A stretch of 64,000 nucleotides of DNA from Fratercula arctica (GCA_947846985.1 CANTUZ010000003.1:56306096-56370095), one strand, 5' to 3'. Positions 49,533-62,700 are shown, numbered from the stretch's first letter. The notes: generated from the sequence alone by a model not told the origin. Numbers and translations are program-made.

Positions 49533-52500
49533 AACATGTGAGGATGTGGAAAGGAATGGGGTTGCCACAGCCTCATAAGTTCTGCTTAGGTAATGTCTAC
49601 ACCATGGGACTAAACAGCAAGCCAAGGCTCCGTCAGGACTAAACTCAAACACACATCATTCTCTCTGTGCGCTGGTTTCTGTGGCAAGTTTGCTTTCACA
49701 CAGGTCAGAAGGCATCTTGGCCCACTCAGACAAATTCCTTGCCTAGACAGGCAGGGGACCAGGACCTAAGGTTGCTCCAAGTTTATACACCTGCCCCTGA
49801 AGGAAGCACATCCTGGAGCCATCCAGAAGCACCGACGAAGAGCTCAGTGGGGACAGGTCCTTCTTGATCTATTGGAATGCCCTCCGGCTGCATCCGGGGA
49901 TCACACCCATGTTACTAATGAATGAGATCAATATCTTAGGTCCAGCATCAGAAGGGCTTGATCCAGATGCTACCAGTGGCAAACATGGAATAAAAACTGG
50001 GGAAAAATCAGATTCTGAAAGGGAAATTTCAACAGTTTTTTTGTTTTTGTTTTTTTTTTGTATTGATGTTCTGGTGATACTTACATGAATCCAAAAGGAC
50101 ATTATTAGAGCAGAAAAGCCACAGGCAAGAGGGAACTTCTAAACACCAGTACACATAGCAAAGCAGGCTAACTCTCCAGCCTCATCTCAGGAAGCCTCAG
50201 AGGTCCTTACCCCGGTGAGCTCTGGCATTGACCACAATAGGGGTGAGTTTGGATATGAACTTTTAACAAAGGAAAGGTTTGCAGAGCTTGACCTCCACTT
50301 ACGGTGCAACTCCTCATATGCTCTGAGTGCCAGACTGTTGCACAGACTTTCATACTGGATTAAAAGGAGATATGAAACAAGAGAGCAATTAAGAAAAGAC
50401 AGTAAGAAGTGAGTTGCAACCCACAGGCATTACTAGTAAATTGAGCTTATTTCCATTTCCACTACCTATCTGATGAAGGCTAGATGAATTCACCTCCAGA
50501 AGATTACCTTTATTTCACTGAGCAATAAAATATCAGCAAATATGTGAAACAAATAAAACTTCTTCTCAGTGTTACAGCCTCCCAATCCTTTTCTCATTTT
50601 CTAAAATAATTTTATTTGTTGCTGTTTGGCTAAGTATTACAAGTTGGGTGCTTTTCTCTAATTTTAAATTCACTCAAAGTCATAACACATGGCAGCTGAG
50701 TGTAGCTATGATTAATGCCCTAAACCTCTTCTGTTCAAGTTCCCACTGCATTTCACTCTGCAGTACCTGAGCACTCAGCACCATCTCTGGCCAGATGCAT
50801 AAAGTACAAGCTTAAATTCAAATAAACAGAAATCTCCAGTATGAAATACACAGGATTCAGGAAAAATTAAGTTGTCATGAAGATTTTGTAGACAAAAAGA
50901 CCCTTGCTTGTCTAGAACTTAAGGTGCCCTCATGAGTGAAAAACATGTGAAATCAGATTTAGTTCTTTCTATAAAACTCTACAAAATTTCTATAAATTTC
51001 TGCATTATGCATTATGCTTCTCAATTTGTGTTTTTGTTTCTCCTTTATCTAAGAAGCATTAAACCCCTGGGCTTCCTTTTGCAGGATGGCAATGTTCTCT
51101 GCCTTTAGATTAATCTCACTAATAGCTGCAGAATGATGGACTAGGCACGGAGAAGCTGTGAGGAAGAAATCCCTGTTGGGATTTGAACCCATATTTCCTG
51201 CTTGGTTCCTTGCCATAATGAACCAAACTTAAACCACAGATCCAAAGACTCATTATTACTGAAATACTGAAAATACTGAACTTGACCTTATGCATCTGAA
51301 CCAAGAAAAATGCCCTCCCAAATTGTCTTGCCCTACATTGAAGCCTGCATCTTTCCTTCATAAACTAAAGTGTAAATGTACTTGAAGGATATGGGTAATG
51401 TGTGCAATCTATTTTGCACATCACTTTTGCTTTTAAATCTTAGGAAAAATCAAGTTTAACTTGTTTGGTTGCATGAGTCCTCTTTCAGGGTTGAAGGTTG
51501 AACAATATACAGGAAATATGAAATGACTGATTTAAAAATTATTCCCTTGAGTTACATAAACTGTAACAGACGTACACCCTTCCCTCACACACATAAACAT
51601 ACTTACATATGTGTATGAAAAAACTACAATTTTAAGGCTGTGTGGGTTAGATCAAGGCTTAATCTCTATCAGTGGTTTTATTCACATCTGCTTTCCTTCC
51701 CATGGTCTCAAATGCACACTTAGCAAAGCCTAAGAGGAAAACAATATCTTCAACTGTATTTTCACGCACACTGGACAAGGACAGTGACCTCCCACTTATG
51801 AGTCTGTGTAAAGTGCAAAAGTATATTTCAGTTGCACATTAAATTTAGTCCCTGCCCCAAAATGAGTCAGAAATTCACACTAAAGTAATCTTAACACAAG
51901 TCTTCCTTTCCATCTTCATTCTGTGGAGTCACATTCTACAGCATTTGAATGTTTTTTTTCCCACCACAAACGGATCATCACCTGATTGGTTTAAATGGTT
52001 TAACAAAAAGAGGATTGACTCATAAGAGAAATTTCAGACTTCAAATCTACAAAGGCCTAAATGGAATTTAGAATAAAAGTATTATGATAACCTAAATCAT
52101 AGACGATGCCACATCAGAAAATCTGTTTCGCATCTATTTAAATCTAAATATATCATTGGTATGGTAAGTAGCTAGGCATGAAGTACCAATGAACAAATCC
52201 ACTGCGTTTTCTCAGATCTGAGTTTTCTTTATATTTTTTAGCTAGTCTCTGGCAAGCATGTAAAAGGCTTTATTCAAGAACCACAAGCAGAAAAAATGCC
52301 ACATATTCACCCAGAATTTGCTCAGATTTTTATGCTGATTGACTTCCTGTGTTTTCCCATTGCTTACATGTTCTCTTCCCGTTAAGGTAAAAAGCAACTG
52401 ACTTTCAACAGCGTAATGCGGTTCCAGAAAGCAAATTTAGACACGCATCCTTGAATACTTGAGGTAAGTGGATTTAAAACTCAGTGTTCAAAAGAACTTA

Positions 52501-53091
52501 CTTGGAAACTTGATTATAATCAGCTACCTTTCATGTCATCCTGGAACTACAATAGTCAGACATCACTTGTGTACCAGCCATAGAAGATCACATTCTTCAT
52601 GGCTTCTGAAAGTTGAGCAAGTGTTACATGAGCAGGGGATTGTTGCTTTTCTCCATTTTATTCCCTCAGCTCCCTGCATGCCATCCATCCCCTTCCCTCT
52701 GCTTCTAACTCATCCAAGGGGTTCCCCTCTTCACCCTCCTCCATATCAGCTCATTTTCGTCTTTATGGTCCCATGTTTCTATTTGCTACATTGCCACACA
52801 CAAGGTCCCCCCATTCCTCTTTCACACTGTCCTTTTTTTCTCACGCCAGGACTCCTATTTAACCATTCCTTCACATGCCCTTTTTTTGTATCTTCTTGCT
52901 AGGCAAAAGGTTTCCCCGTGTACTGGAACCTTCCTGTTGCCTCTTCCTTCCATCTCACAACTCCCCTGAAGTTGCTCACAGACCTAGAGCACCTTTCAGA
53001 GCACCTTTCCTGAGAGTAGGTGGGGTAGAGTGAGGTTGGGGGAAGCAACTTTTGGGCACTATTGAACCCTACTCAGCTGAGGTGGTAATAC

Positions 53092-53175
53092 CTGGGGTAG
53101 AGGGAAAGTAGGAACTATGAGGCTGAAGAAAGCCCTGGACTGCTTCATGGATGTCATTAATTGACAGTTTAGCTC
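53092..53175 (-). CDS. candidate 84-bp internal exon, product unknown
   Basis: On the minus strand a long pyrimidine tract (TTCTTTTTTTCTTACCG, then TTTCTTTGTTTTATT) leads to CAAG just upstream of 53175, a good acceptor. The segment ends CCCCAG at 53092 and is followed by GTATTA, a fair donor. The 84 bases are a multiple of three and have the same phase at both ends, so the exon could be skipped or included without a frameshift. In the open frame it reads AKLSINDIHEAVQGF, then LQPHSSYFPSTP. I do not recognise the product. The surrounding frame stays open from 53326 to 53069, which weakens the case that the flanks are introns, and no partner exon was found. A chance combination of splice-like signals is quite possible. 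Confidence 0.15.
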
Positions 53176-54793
53176 CTTGAATAAAACAAAGAAACGGTAA
53201 GAAAAAAAGAACAGGAGATAAAACTTTCTCCACTTCCTCTCCATCATCTTTTTTACTCCTCAATTCAGTAGCGTTCTGCCTGACATTGCCAAGAATCTGG
53301 TCTGAAATTTTATTCATGAGATGCAATGTTCAAAAGTTCATGTTCAAGAGAAATGGTCCAATGCACCATGAAGTAGTGTGCAATCTTGGTTGATCCAATC
53401 AAGCAAGTGCTGTTTTCAGTGGTGGCCCCTAGACTAAACACAAGCATGCAAAATATTACCAAATGTTTTCCAGCTAGCATAGTTAAGAAAATGGCCATTT
53501 TTTTTCTCAAGGTATGCTGCAAATAGGAGGGAACAACATTATTAAAATAACCTTTCCTTAACACTAATTCTCTCAGGTCTAGGAAAAAGAGCCTAAGAAA
53601 ACAAACGTTAAAGAGCTCAACTTGAGGGAGAGGAAAAACTGTTGACAGTGTGTGTGGCACATCTTCATTTAATTGGAGTTTTGTGCATCTTTTCTGTATT
53701 GCAGATTTTGTGATCTTAAGCCCCTGTAGGGCTGGGGATGGCAGGCTAGCTACAAGACCTTTCTGAAGTGTGGTTCCAAATTGTATGATAGAAAGAAGAG
53801 AAGTTAGAAAAGAATTAGCAGCAATTCAGTGGTCAACCTCAACTGCAGGCCGATACTAGGTTAAAAAGGCATTGTTACGCATGCAGAAATCTCAGCATAA
53901 TGACTGCTTGCTTCTGAAAAGTACAGCAGCACCATCAAGGACAATAACCGCAGGATCCTGAAGTCTGTGCCTTGTTTGTGCCTTGTATGAGAATTCTTCA
54001 AAGCAATACAGTGTCTCCTAACATCATATTGGAGCTCTGGCTCAGTAATAACTTTATGGGAAATGTGACACCCAAATCATCAGCATCACTTACGGACAGT
54101 ATATCTCTCCCTTAGAGTATTTCTCAATTACAAGTAATGTAGCACCTCAAGAAAACAGCATGGTACATCATGTCCTGCTCATCAGCTCCTCAGTACAGCG
54201 TAGATACAAAAATGCCATACATTACTTAAGAGATCTGTTAATAAATTCTTACAATTGGGATACAGTGACAGCTGCTTAGCTGGTTTTTATTGTCATAACT
54301 TCAGCAACTTCACTGAGAGACAGCTTGTCCCATATCCCCTTACAGCTGGGTTCTTTTAAGAGGCTTTGGATGTTTTTTAAAAGTGAGCTTTCCTCCTAGA
54401 AATACGTCTTTGAACATAGAAATCTGAGGGTGGGACAAACTCTACCTTCATTAACAAATCGGTACAAACCCAGACTAAATTTTAATTTGTATTTCAGATG
54501 TGTACAAATGCTTGCAGATGAGATTTGTCCTTGGCTGCTGCATGGGGAAATAACCCAAGCAGACAGAAATGTTACCTCTTATATAGCAGAAAGACAGGAT
54601 TAATTTCTCACATTCCCATTTTTTATCTTTTCTTCCCAGATGTTTGATGCATATCAGAGTAAACACCAGAAAAATAGAATCAAAATACTTACACAAATCC
54701 TGAAGTCATGTGTAACCCTTACTAATGCCTCTGACTTCTGTCACACAGGATAGAGACTCCACTGATGTCTGACAGAGAGGAGCATGTGCCAGG

Positions 54794-54798
54794 GGTGA
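54794..54798 (+). repeat. 5-bp target-site duplication, left copy (GGTGA)
   Basis: GGTGA lies immediately before the TG that opens the LTR and is repeated exactly after the LTR's terminal CA. Confidence 0.85.
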
Positions 54799-55141
54799 TG
54801 TCCTGGTTTGATGTAAAACAGAACCGATTTTCTGATTTGTAACTTTACTTTTTAGCTGGGCCTCTTCTAACTGACTAAAGTCTGAAATTAACAGCATATT
54901 GTTCAGAAACTGTTCACTCTCAGAGTGATAAGACCTGATTATACCAAGGAATGGTATGCACAGAGGCTCTTGCTTATACTTATTGCTGTAACAACCAAGG
55001 TGAGCTAACTTCGCTATTTGCCCCGTTAGAGGGTCGGAAGCAGAGAAGCGTAGAGGGGTCCCACTCACAGGGAGGAGTGGACGGGACAGGTGACCCAAAA
55101 CTGACCAACAGGGTATTCCCTCCCACATGCATCATGCTCAG

Positions 55142-55148
55142 TATAAAA
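55142..55148 (+). promoter_or_regulatory. LTR TATA box
   Basis: TATAAAA sits in the middle of the LTR, in the context CTCAGTATAAAAGCC. By its position it would set retroviral transcription to start near 55170-55180. Present activity is unknown. Confidence 0.7.
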
Positions 55149-55442
55149 GCCAAGGGATCAAAGGGGCAAGGCTGCTCTGGCTCTCTCTCTTTCTTCAATG
55201 TCGACGTCTGAGGAGGACCCTGTCTGTTCGTCTGCCTTTGATCCTGATCTGAATATTCCTGACTCTAGTTCCAGAATTCAGCTCCTGTCCGTCGCTGACT
55301 CCAGTCTGGGACTTTTCATGTGTCTGCTGGTGACGCGGTCGTCATCCTGGGAGCTGGATATGGTTTTGTATATATTGTATATTTTTTTAAAAAATTTTAT
55401 TATTCTATTATTATTTACTATTTTCTTTTTTTTTTTTTTTTC

Positions 55443-55448
55443 ATTAAA
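55443..55448 (+). terminator. LTR polyadenylation signal (ATTAAA)
   Basis: ATTAAA, the commonest variant of AATAAA, follows a 16-base T run about 300 bases after the TATA box. This is the expected order for an LTR with a long R region. A T-rich segment lies just downstream. Confidence 0.6.
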
Positions 55449-55567
55449 GTAGCTTAGTTTTTTTCTAAACTCGTAAATCTCCTTACCTCTTCCTCTCCTC
55501 TCTGAGGAGAGAGGTGGGGGAGGGCCATCTGTCGTTCTGACTGGCCAAACTGGACAAAACCGCAACA

Positions 55568-55572
55568 GGTGA
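55568..55572 (+). repeat. 5-bp target-site duplication, right copy (GGTGA)
   Basis: Exact repeat of 54794-54798, directly after the LTR's terminal CA. The match suggests that the two outer ends come from one insertion event. Confidence 0.85.
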
Positions 55573-58500
55573 AGCCTTAGAGAGACTGACCAAATTTGCA
55601 GTTGGTATAAATTATCAAAGCTCCACTGGATTTCATACTTTTGCAAGTATTGAACAAAGATGGCCCATATCTTCAGAGAAGACAATCTATAGCTGCTCTT
55701 TATGAAATCTTTGTAAAAAAATCTTAACATTAAATCATGATACAATGGCAAGACGCTAACTGCAAGGCAGCAAAAGTAAGATTTGCAAGGGTAGCGTGAC
55801 AAAGCAGAGACAAATGTGTACAACAGATATAAATGTTTCAGAGCTAAAAAGCAAGTGCTACTCCCTTGACATTTCTTTTCTGTCAAAATATAATTAAAGA
55901 ATAGCAAAAATGTGTTTCAGTAATGCATATAATTATGTCTCCAGCTGTAGACATATTTGCTTGAAGTGATAAAAATAAAGGCATTCCCAGGTGCTAATGT
56001 TGCCTAATCAATCTGTTATGAACAGGTAACACACCTTCAACTGAAAGAAAGGAAAAGGGCATTTTCCTACATCAGTCAATGCATCAGTCAAGAAGTCAAT
56101 CAAGAGAAATCAGGATAGTAGAAGCATTAGATATGTACCACAGGCTCTGAACTAATGTGAGTTACTGGAATTAAAAAATATTTCTATCCGAAAAGTTAAT
56201 ATTCCCCCAGCTCCTGCAAGAAAGGTAATACAATTAATCACATTTCTTGAAAAGCCTGAACTGTAACTTTTGTGTATTATTCTTCAGTAAAGAGGGAGAA
56301 ATTATGAGCTTCGACATGCACAACCGTTTCCTGATTCTTCTTTGGAGACACAGCAGCAAAATTTGCAGCTGTTCCCTCCCTGCCTGCTCCTTTCCAAAAC
56401 CTGTAAAGACTTCAGAAGGTTCACTGGAGGGAAAATGCATTTTCACCTAAGCCACCTGATGACATATTATCACACAAATTGACATGCAAACCCCAACCTT
56501 GACAGAAGAGTTTGTTTTACCATTGCCACCCTTACCACTAACTCTAAGAGGAATTCATCCAGGAATAAGGAATGGGAAAAATAATTTCAAATACACAAAT
56601 GAGTAAGTGAAAGTCACTGCAGACTCTGGTCCACCATTCACAGTGCATGTTGCTTTGCCTTGCAGGCATTGAGGGAAATGGAAGATGCTCCACGATAGGC
56701 AATCCCCAGATCTATGCCTTCCACTCTTCACAAACCTGCAACTGAAATCGTAGCTAGGACCCCCGGAAAGGCCATGCAAAAGCCTGTGCCAACTGAGAAG
56801 AGCCTGTCAAGTCTAGTTCCTGCTCTCAGGATTACTTCTAATTTTTTGCTTATTATTGGGAAGCAAGTAAGTTGTTGGCCAGAGTCCTCTGCCTTGTAAC
56901 TCACATAGATCCTTCTCTGGAAATGCAGCAACACAGCAGTGCCAGCTCTGACAGGACCTCCAGGTTAGAACAGAAGGTATAAAGCTAGCTAAAGTGCTGT
57001 TGGTGTTAGAGTGAAAACAGTGATCCCAGTATGGGATCCTAAAGTCCATCTAAGTCCTGCTTTAATTGCCGTCACCCTTTTCTAGATGCTTCTTCTCTCT
57101 CCCTATAGAAATCTTGCACCTGAGCAGCAGGCATGAAAATCTCCAGTTATTTTGGTGGTATTCTTATTGTATTCTTCCTCTCCTTCAGACATTTCTAACT
57201 GTTCCTCCAATGACTCTGCAGCACTACCTACCTCATTTATTGTAAATCTAATGCAATGGTAGTATCAGAACATCAACCTGGCTTGCTGATCAGCAAAGCA
57301 GTCCTTGTCTCCAAAGGGAAAAATACTGCTAATGGAACAAAAAATTCAGAAAATCTGAGTTATTTTTGTTATCAGCAAAGGTAGATAAATACGCAGGGTT
57401 TATAAACTCCATAAACATCACTGATTGCTCTTGGGGTATTTCATTAGCTCTATTTTTAATTCATATACAGATAAAGGGTCACATTTCTGAAAAGTGATTT
57501 CTATTAGCTGTGGAAATATTATGATTCAATGTTCTTCTCACAATAAATGTAATGTTCAGGGAGTCTTTTATATGGATCCAGTTCAGCAAAGCTCTTAAAC
57601 AAATGTTTACACTCTAGTGGTGCTATGTACAAAGCAACATCATACATTTCCTGTTTTTCAAAAATGATTATTGGAATACCTACTTTGACAGAAATATTTC
57701 CAACAACTGTACACCACACCAAAAAAAAATAATACATCAATCAAGGAATTGCTGAGTTTTCTTCCCACTAATGAATAATCATATTGGCAAACAAACTGAT
57801 CATAAGCTCCCAGCTCCTAGGAAAAAAGACCTTCTGTGTCTGTCTGGAACAAGTCACATTTAAATCATGCTTTGCCACTGTGACTCCACAATGCTATTGC
57901 ACTTAATGGTAATAACAATAGTCTAAGCCTTGCTCTCAAAAATATCTCCTTTCGCACACAGTGACTGCTGTGGTACCCTACCTTCACGCAGGAGAAGCTT
58001 CTTGTACCACTGTATGTCAGGAAAACGAAGGAAATGCACTTTCTCGGCAAACACACCTGAGTGCTGCTCTAGCCACCCTAATCCAAGGGCACACAAATAG
58101 AGAAAGCTTTTCAGTACTTCACAGCATATTCACTCCCTGGGCATCACAAGGAACGCAGACCATACTGCAACTGATTCCAGGCTGCATCCCACCGAGTGAC
58201 ATCTTAGTGATATCAGCTGCAGCAAACCTTCTGGGAAGTGCCGAGATGGACAGAAAATGGTGCATTGACCTACTAGATGTTTTCAGTTAGTCCAAAAACA
58301 TCTTGCTAAATGTCTAAGGGGAAAAAAAAAAAGTTTAATGCCTTTGGTTTTCTTTGCTGTTTTTTAATAATTTTTCTGGCCAGAGAGTCAATGATGATAA
58401 TACTTCCTCTGTATCAACTTTTCTTAGCAAGTAATGTTTCAACACAAAGGCACAAACAGTTAAGAAAAAAAATGTTGAGCGGGGATTTTTATGTTAAACC

Positions 58501-59604
58501 ACTATGCACTTTTGGAAAAGGAGGTAAAGAAGTAGAAATCCAGGATAGCTTGTTTTCCCATGAGTCAAAGGCATCGGCTCTTGTCTTTCCATGTCATCTT
58601 GCTATCAATAAGCTGTTGCTAGGATGTGAATGTTTCCATGGCAATGAGTGAACTCTTCAGCTTCACTAACAGCACTGTTCTCCACACCCCCCCTCTTTTG
58701 TTTACTGAGACTATTTATTTTTTCATACCTTTGGAACAAATATGGAAATGAAAACAGAAGAAGATGGGCAGATCTACATCAGGCTACAACCTATGAAGGC
58801 CTGAGGACTTCAGTGTGACTTCAGGTAATGTCACTGAGAAGAGACCGTGGCTTTAGCCATAGTGTGTGGCTGCTTTCTTGCATTTCAGGCTTCTGACAGG
58901 GAACAGAGCACTGTATCAGGCTCAGAAAAACGGCCTAGAAACCTGAAAGGCAGCAGCTTGTCCCGAGGAAGCTGAATTTTAAGTGCTGGCTTTGCCGGGT
59001 TTGGAGGACTGGGGAAGGCAGAGGCTTGTGTACAGGTGCCGGGTGGAGGCAGATGCTGGGCTGCGATTGCCAACTGTTGGGTCTGAAATGGCAACTGCAG
59101 GGCCAGGAGCATGGTGGGGCTGCCTGGGCCTGAGCCTGGGCCTCGTCCCCCCGGATGGTGCAAGCCTGCCAGGCGGCAGGCCTGCCGCCCGGCACCCTTG
59201 CCCTCACCTGAGGGCCATGCTCTCCACACCAGCCCTCCTCATCCCCACAGCCCAGGCCACGTCCTGCTTCTCCCCATGGGGAGGAACCATAGGGGCTTGC
59301 ACTGCCATGGTGTTCAGAGGGAACAGGGATAAGGCCAAGGATCTGTGTTGCTCCGTTTGCTCTTTCTTCTTCAAACAAAACAAAAGGAGACAGGGAGATA
59401 AATTGCAGAAGGGGAAACTAAAGGGCCCCTTCTTGGCTTCTCAGCCCTTCTGGCATCTCCACAAGCTGGGTCTAAACCCTGCCATCACATCTCTATTGCT
59501 AAGAAACTCTTGGCTGGCTTGCCATGCTGCTCCTTTCAGGACGCTTGCAACCCATCCAGTTGCTCAGTCATTATCTTCAGCCTAGTCACCCTGGGTTCCA
59601 TTTT
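55573..59604. other. non-coding stretch with a GC-rich patch, no gene recognised
   Basis: AT-rich and unremarkable to about 58950. From 58960 to 59300 the sequence is GC-rich, giving a 200-codon plus-strand open frame (58983-59585) and shadow frames of 114 and 147 codons on the minus strand. None has a recognisable domain. CpG remains depleted (about ten sites in 340 bases), so it is not a strong CpG island. It contains an 18-bp perfect palindrome (59172-59189). Confidence 0.5.
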
Positions 59605-59782
59605 CACAGAATCACAGAATGGTAGGGTTGGAAGGGACCTTCAGAGATCATCTAGTCCAACCCCCCTGCCAAAGCAGGTTCACCTAGAGAAGGTTGGACA
59701 GGAATGCATCCAAGCGGGTTTTGAATATCTCCAGAGAAGGAGACTCCACAACCTTCCAGGGCAACCTGTTCCTGTGCTGGAA
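59605..59782 (-). mobile_element. CR1 LINE, 3' terminus
   Basis: This is the 3' end of a CR1 on the minus strand: tail CACAGAATCACAGAATGG, then GGTTGGAAGGGACCTTCAGA, CATCTAGTCCAACCC, and further inward GAGACTCCACAACC and GGGCAACCTGTTCC, which match the CR1 3' region. Homology fades at about 59782. It differs from the pair at 37.4 and 41.9 kb (GACCTTCAGAGATCAT instead of GACCTTAAAGATCAT), so it belongs to another subfamily. Confidence 0.93.
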
Positions 59783-62700
59783 CAAAGCCTAATCTGAAGC
59801 ATAATCCAAAATTTATCTTTTAGTTAGAGGGCAAAGCCAGAAGGAAGAAGAAGGAAAAACATAACAGAAAAATCATACACAAAAAGATAAGAATCAGCAA
59901 GAATTTTTGATTTGGCATATAAGAAGTTGTAGATAAGCCAGTCAAGGGAGTCCTGATCTGAAGCTGCTTCTTTGCCTCCATTCATCAGATGGCTTTCTAG
60001 GAAACAATGAGTGACAGTAAATCCCAGCAAGTATATTCCTTGTGGTGGTGGAGTTTGAGGGCAATGGAGATGGTTAGCCACACTAGAAATGAGACCAAGA
60101 AACTCATAAAATACTTACAAAGATCTTTGCTTTCGAATGAATCAGACCAAAAATGAGAGGCACATTTATTCTGTTTTTCTTAATGACAGGAAAATAAAAT
60201 TTCAGGGCCCCGTTTATGAGCTCTTTACATCCCATCACTTCTGCCTCACAGTACTTCTGTGGTAGCTTATGCTACATTCTCAAATATGCTCAGCATTATT
60301 TTTTTTCCTTAGGAATAATGCATAAATATTTCTGGCATTAAGTACCTTGTGTGTTTGTTTGCCAAGTGGTTTTGACAGCTCTCCTTGATTATGAGACAAC
60401 ATTTTTCTTTAAACTGCTCCTCTTTCTAGACAGCCACCTTAGGCACAGAGAGTTTCCTACAACAAAAAGCATATTTATGGAACTACATTGTTAAAAAATT
60501 AATGGCCTGTTACTGCTTTTCATCATTTGGTCAGTCCCTTGTCTTCCACAGTCAGCTCATCTGCTCAGTTGAGACACCCCAGCCAAAATCTCACCAGAGC
60601 CACATAGTCTGAGGTCTAGTCAGGATCTTTGGTACCAATGGACTTCTCGCCTGTCAACCATTGCCTTCCCTCACTGTGATAAATCTGCCTTCACACTGAA
60701 GATATCTTCCAGTGACACATAGAAAGTTAGTGTTTTTCAGTGCTTCGTCCTTAGAGGCCAACGAATCAAAAGTAGATCAGCCTCTGACCCATATACCTAT
60801 ATGAAACATTTATAACCCTAAAAATATTGTTGTTCAAGTTGCAAGATTAGCATAGGGCTCGTGACCTGTTACAAGCAATAGCAATACCGATCTTACTGGG
60901 CCACTTGGCAAGAGCATTAACTGATTTCTCATATATAATACCTTGGCAGTTGGCATAAGGCTGTCTTTTGCAAAAAGCATCACCTGAGGATGCTGATTTA
61001 TGACAGCTGGGGATGTAACACTACATGCTGTGTAGTTCACAAGGAACTAAGTGTTGGTGGGATAAATTATATGATGGTAAGGTACTACATGTTGGGCATA
61101 ATCCAGCTGTTAAAAAGCTGGAAGGAGGGACTGTTACTGGCCCAAACAACTCATGAGGATACAAAATAAAAGCAGAAGACTCTCAGAATTGCTGCTAGCT
61201 GTACTAAATTCATTAAGAATGTCAAACATTCAGATCCTTTAAACTACTTAGAAAAATTCTGTCATGTATCTACTTTCATAAAATTTGATTTGAATAAAAA
61301 GTGGATCAGCTTGAGACATGGTATAACTTATGCTTAGAGTTGACTATTTGCAGTGCAGATGAAGATACACTGCCTAATAGAATCTGGTCCCAAATCCACA
61401 CAGGCCAGTGGGAATCCTGCATTAGACTTCAGTGGGCTTTGGGATTCCCTTTACAAAGGAATGAAAAGTAATGAAAATAGGAAGACGCACTGACAAAAGA
61501 TAACACTTTTTGAAAGGAATAAAGCAAAGGCTTCATTAAATTCCTAAGCAACAGCTCCCCATGAAACTCAAAAGCAAAAAATGCCAACACGTCCCTCAGG
61601 TCTCTTTTCTTTCTGCCGGTGTAAATGATTTTCAGGGGGTAAGAAGTATCTCTCCACTGCAACCCAGTGATGTGAAAGCCCATCTGGGTTCTGAGCCAGC
61701 TTCACTCCCTGGCATGGGAATGCTGCTGGGAAGATCGTTGGGAGAACCCAAGGCTGTCCTCCCACGCCAGAGATAACAAGGGAATAGCACAGTAGTTGCC
61801 CTGAGCTGCTCCCATGGCTGCAGTGCTCCCATACCCAAGCAAGCTAGTTTAAAGCAAACATGACAAGTCCTGTCAGCTGTCACCCTACCACAGGGTATAA
61901 ACACACTTTGGCTTTCCATTGCAACTTACAGTTCTCATCCTTCCTGCCTTGAATGCAGTGCTAAAACTTTTTTTTTTTTGCAAACTGGGAGAAAATAAGC
62001 AGGGGTACAAACCCAATCTATTCCCACCAGTTCCCCCAGATCCCTAACAACATTTCTTGCCTTAATAGTCTCTTATAACAAGGCCACCAAGGAGCAAGGA
62101 GATACAACAGTATGAGATTTAAAAATTAGTATAAATGCATTTATGTCAATAAATATTAAAATTACCTAAATGCGATCTTTGCATAATGTCACTGTGATGA
62201 AAGTCAAGATTTCTTCCAAAGGAAGTAATTTTAGTGATGAATAAAGAAAAAGTGGAGGCAATATTTGAACTATTTAGCAAGCAGAATTGCAGCCTTTAAA
62301 CCAGGTGAAAATTTGGAAAGGTTCTGAAATGGAATATACAGTTCCTAGCTCACTCAAACACATGTTCTTATGCCTTTTAATGTTTAGATTCACCTATTTA
62401 ATAGTACATTCTCTTAATTTGTTACTTTTGGGTTGGGACTAATTCATTGCAACAGCCTGTAAATATATTTAAACATATTTCAACTTAAACCGCTGAGTTA
62501 TGTTTTCAACCTGAACTCTACTTAAATAAAGTTTTTGCTTATGGATGAATCAAAAGAGCTTGAAACTACTCATAGCACTCTTATTTAATGACAGAATTTG
62601 ATGCAAACTGAGACAGACCATTGTAAAACAAAAAAAAAAAAATTAATAATACCAAGCAAATCTACACAAATTATCTTACTATCCTACATAATTTTCAGCA

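Larger units (their letters stand above)
41993..54793. other. non-coding stretch, one candidate exon, no gene recognised
   Basis: Long unique-looking DNA. The only coding hint I take seriously is the minus-strand candidate at 53092-53175. Open frames at 49069-49524, 48601-48939 and 53310-53660 (all minus) are unrecognised. The zone 46480-46860 has the texture of a conserved non-coding element. Positions 52640-52970 are pyrimidine-rich. There is an 18-bp palindrome at 49515-49532 and a 12-bp tandem repeat (AGAGCACCTTTC twice) at 52986-53009. Confidence 0.5.
54799..55567 (+). mobile_element. solo LTR of an avian endogenous retrovirus, 769 bp
   Basis: The element starts TGTCCTGGTTTGATG, ends AAACCGCAACA, and is flanked by the 5-bp duplication GGTGA on both sides. 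TG...CA ends with a 5-bp duplication are diagnostic of an LTR. Inside, in order, are a TATA box (55142-55148), a likely start region about 25-30 bases downstream, a T-rich tract, and the ATTAAA polyadenylation signal (55443-55448), all giving plus orientation. A hairpin-prone stretch (CTCTCCTC...GAGGAGAG) lies near 55490-55512. No gag, pol or env sequence is present, so the provirus was reduced to one LTR by recombination between its two LTRs. The TGTCCTGG start resembles LTRs common in bird ERVL-type elements, and the 5-bp duplication fits that class, but the family name needs a library search. Confidence 0.9.

Noticed and set aside
50215..50412. Plus-strand frame ending near a GTAAGA donor-like site
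   Set aside because: It starts at GTG, has no convincing acceptor tied to the frame, and the product is unrecognised.
55278..55907. 209-codon minus-strand open frame, the longest in the window
   Set aside because: It runs antisense through the solo LTR and its T-rich tract (giving poly-lysine) into the flank. A frame crossing an insertion boundary cannot be an old gene, and the product is unrecognisable.
58983..59585. 200-codon plus-strand open frame
   Set aside because: It lies in a GC-rich patch where stops are rare, has long rival frames on the other strand, and shows no domain or splice context. Kept only as a note in the findings.
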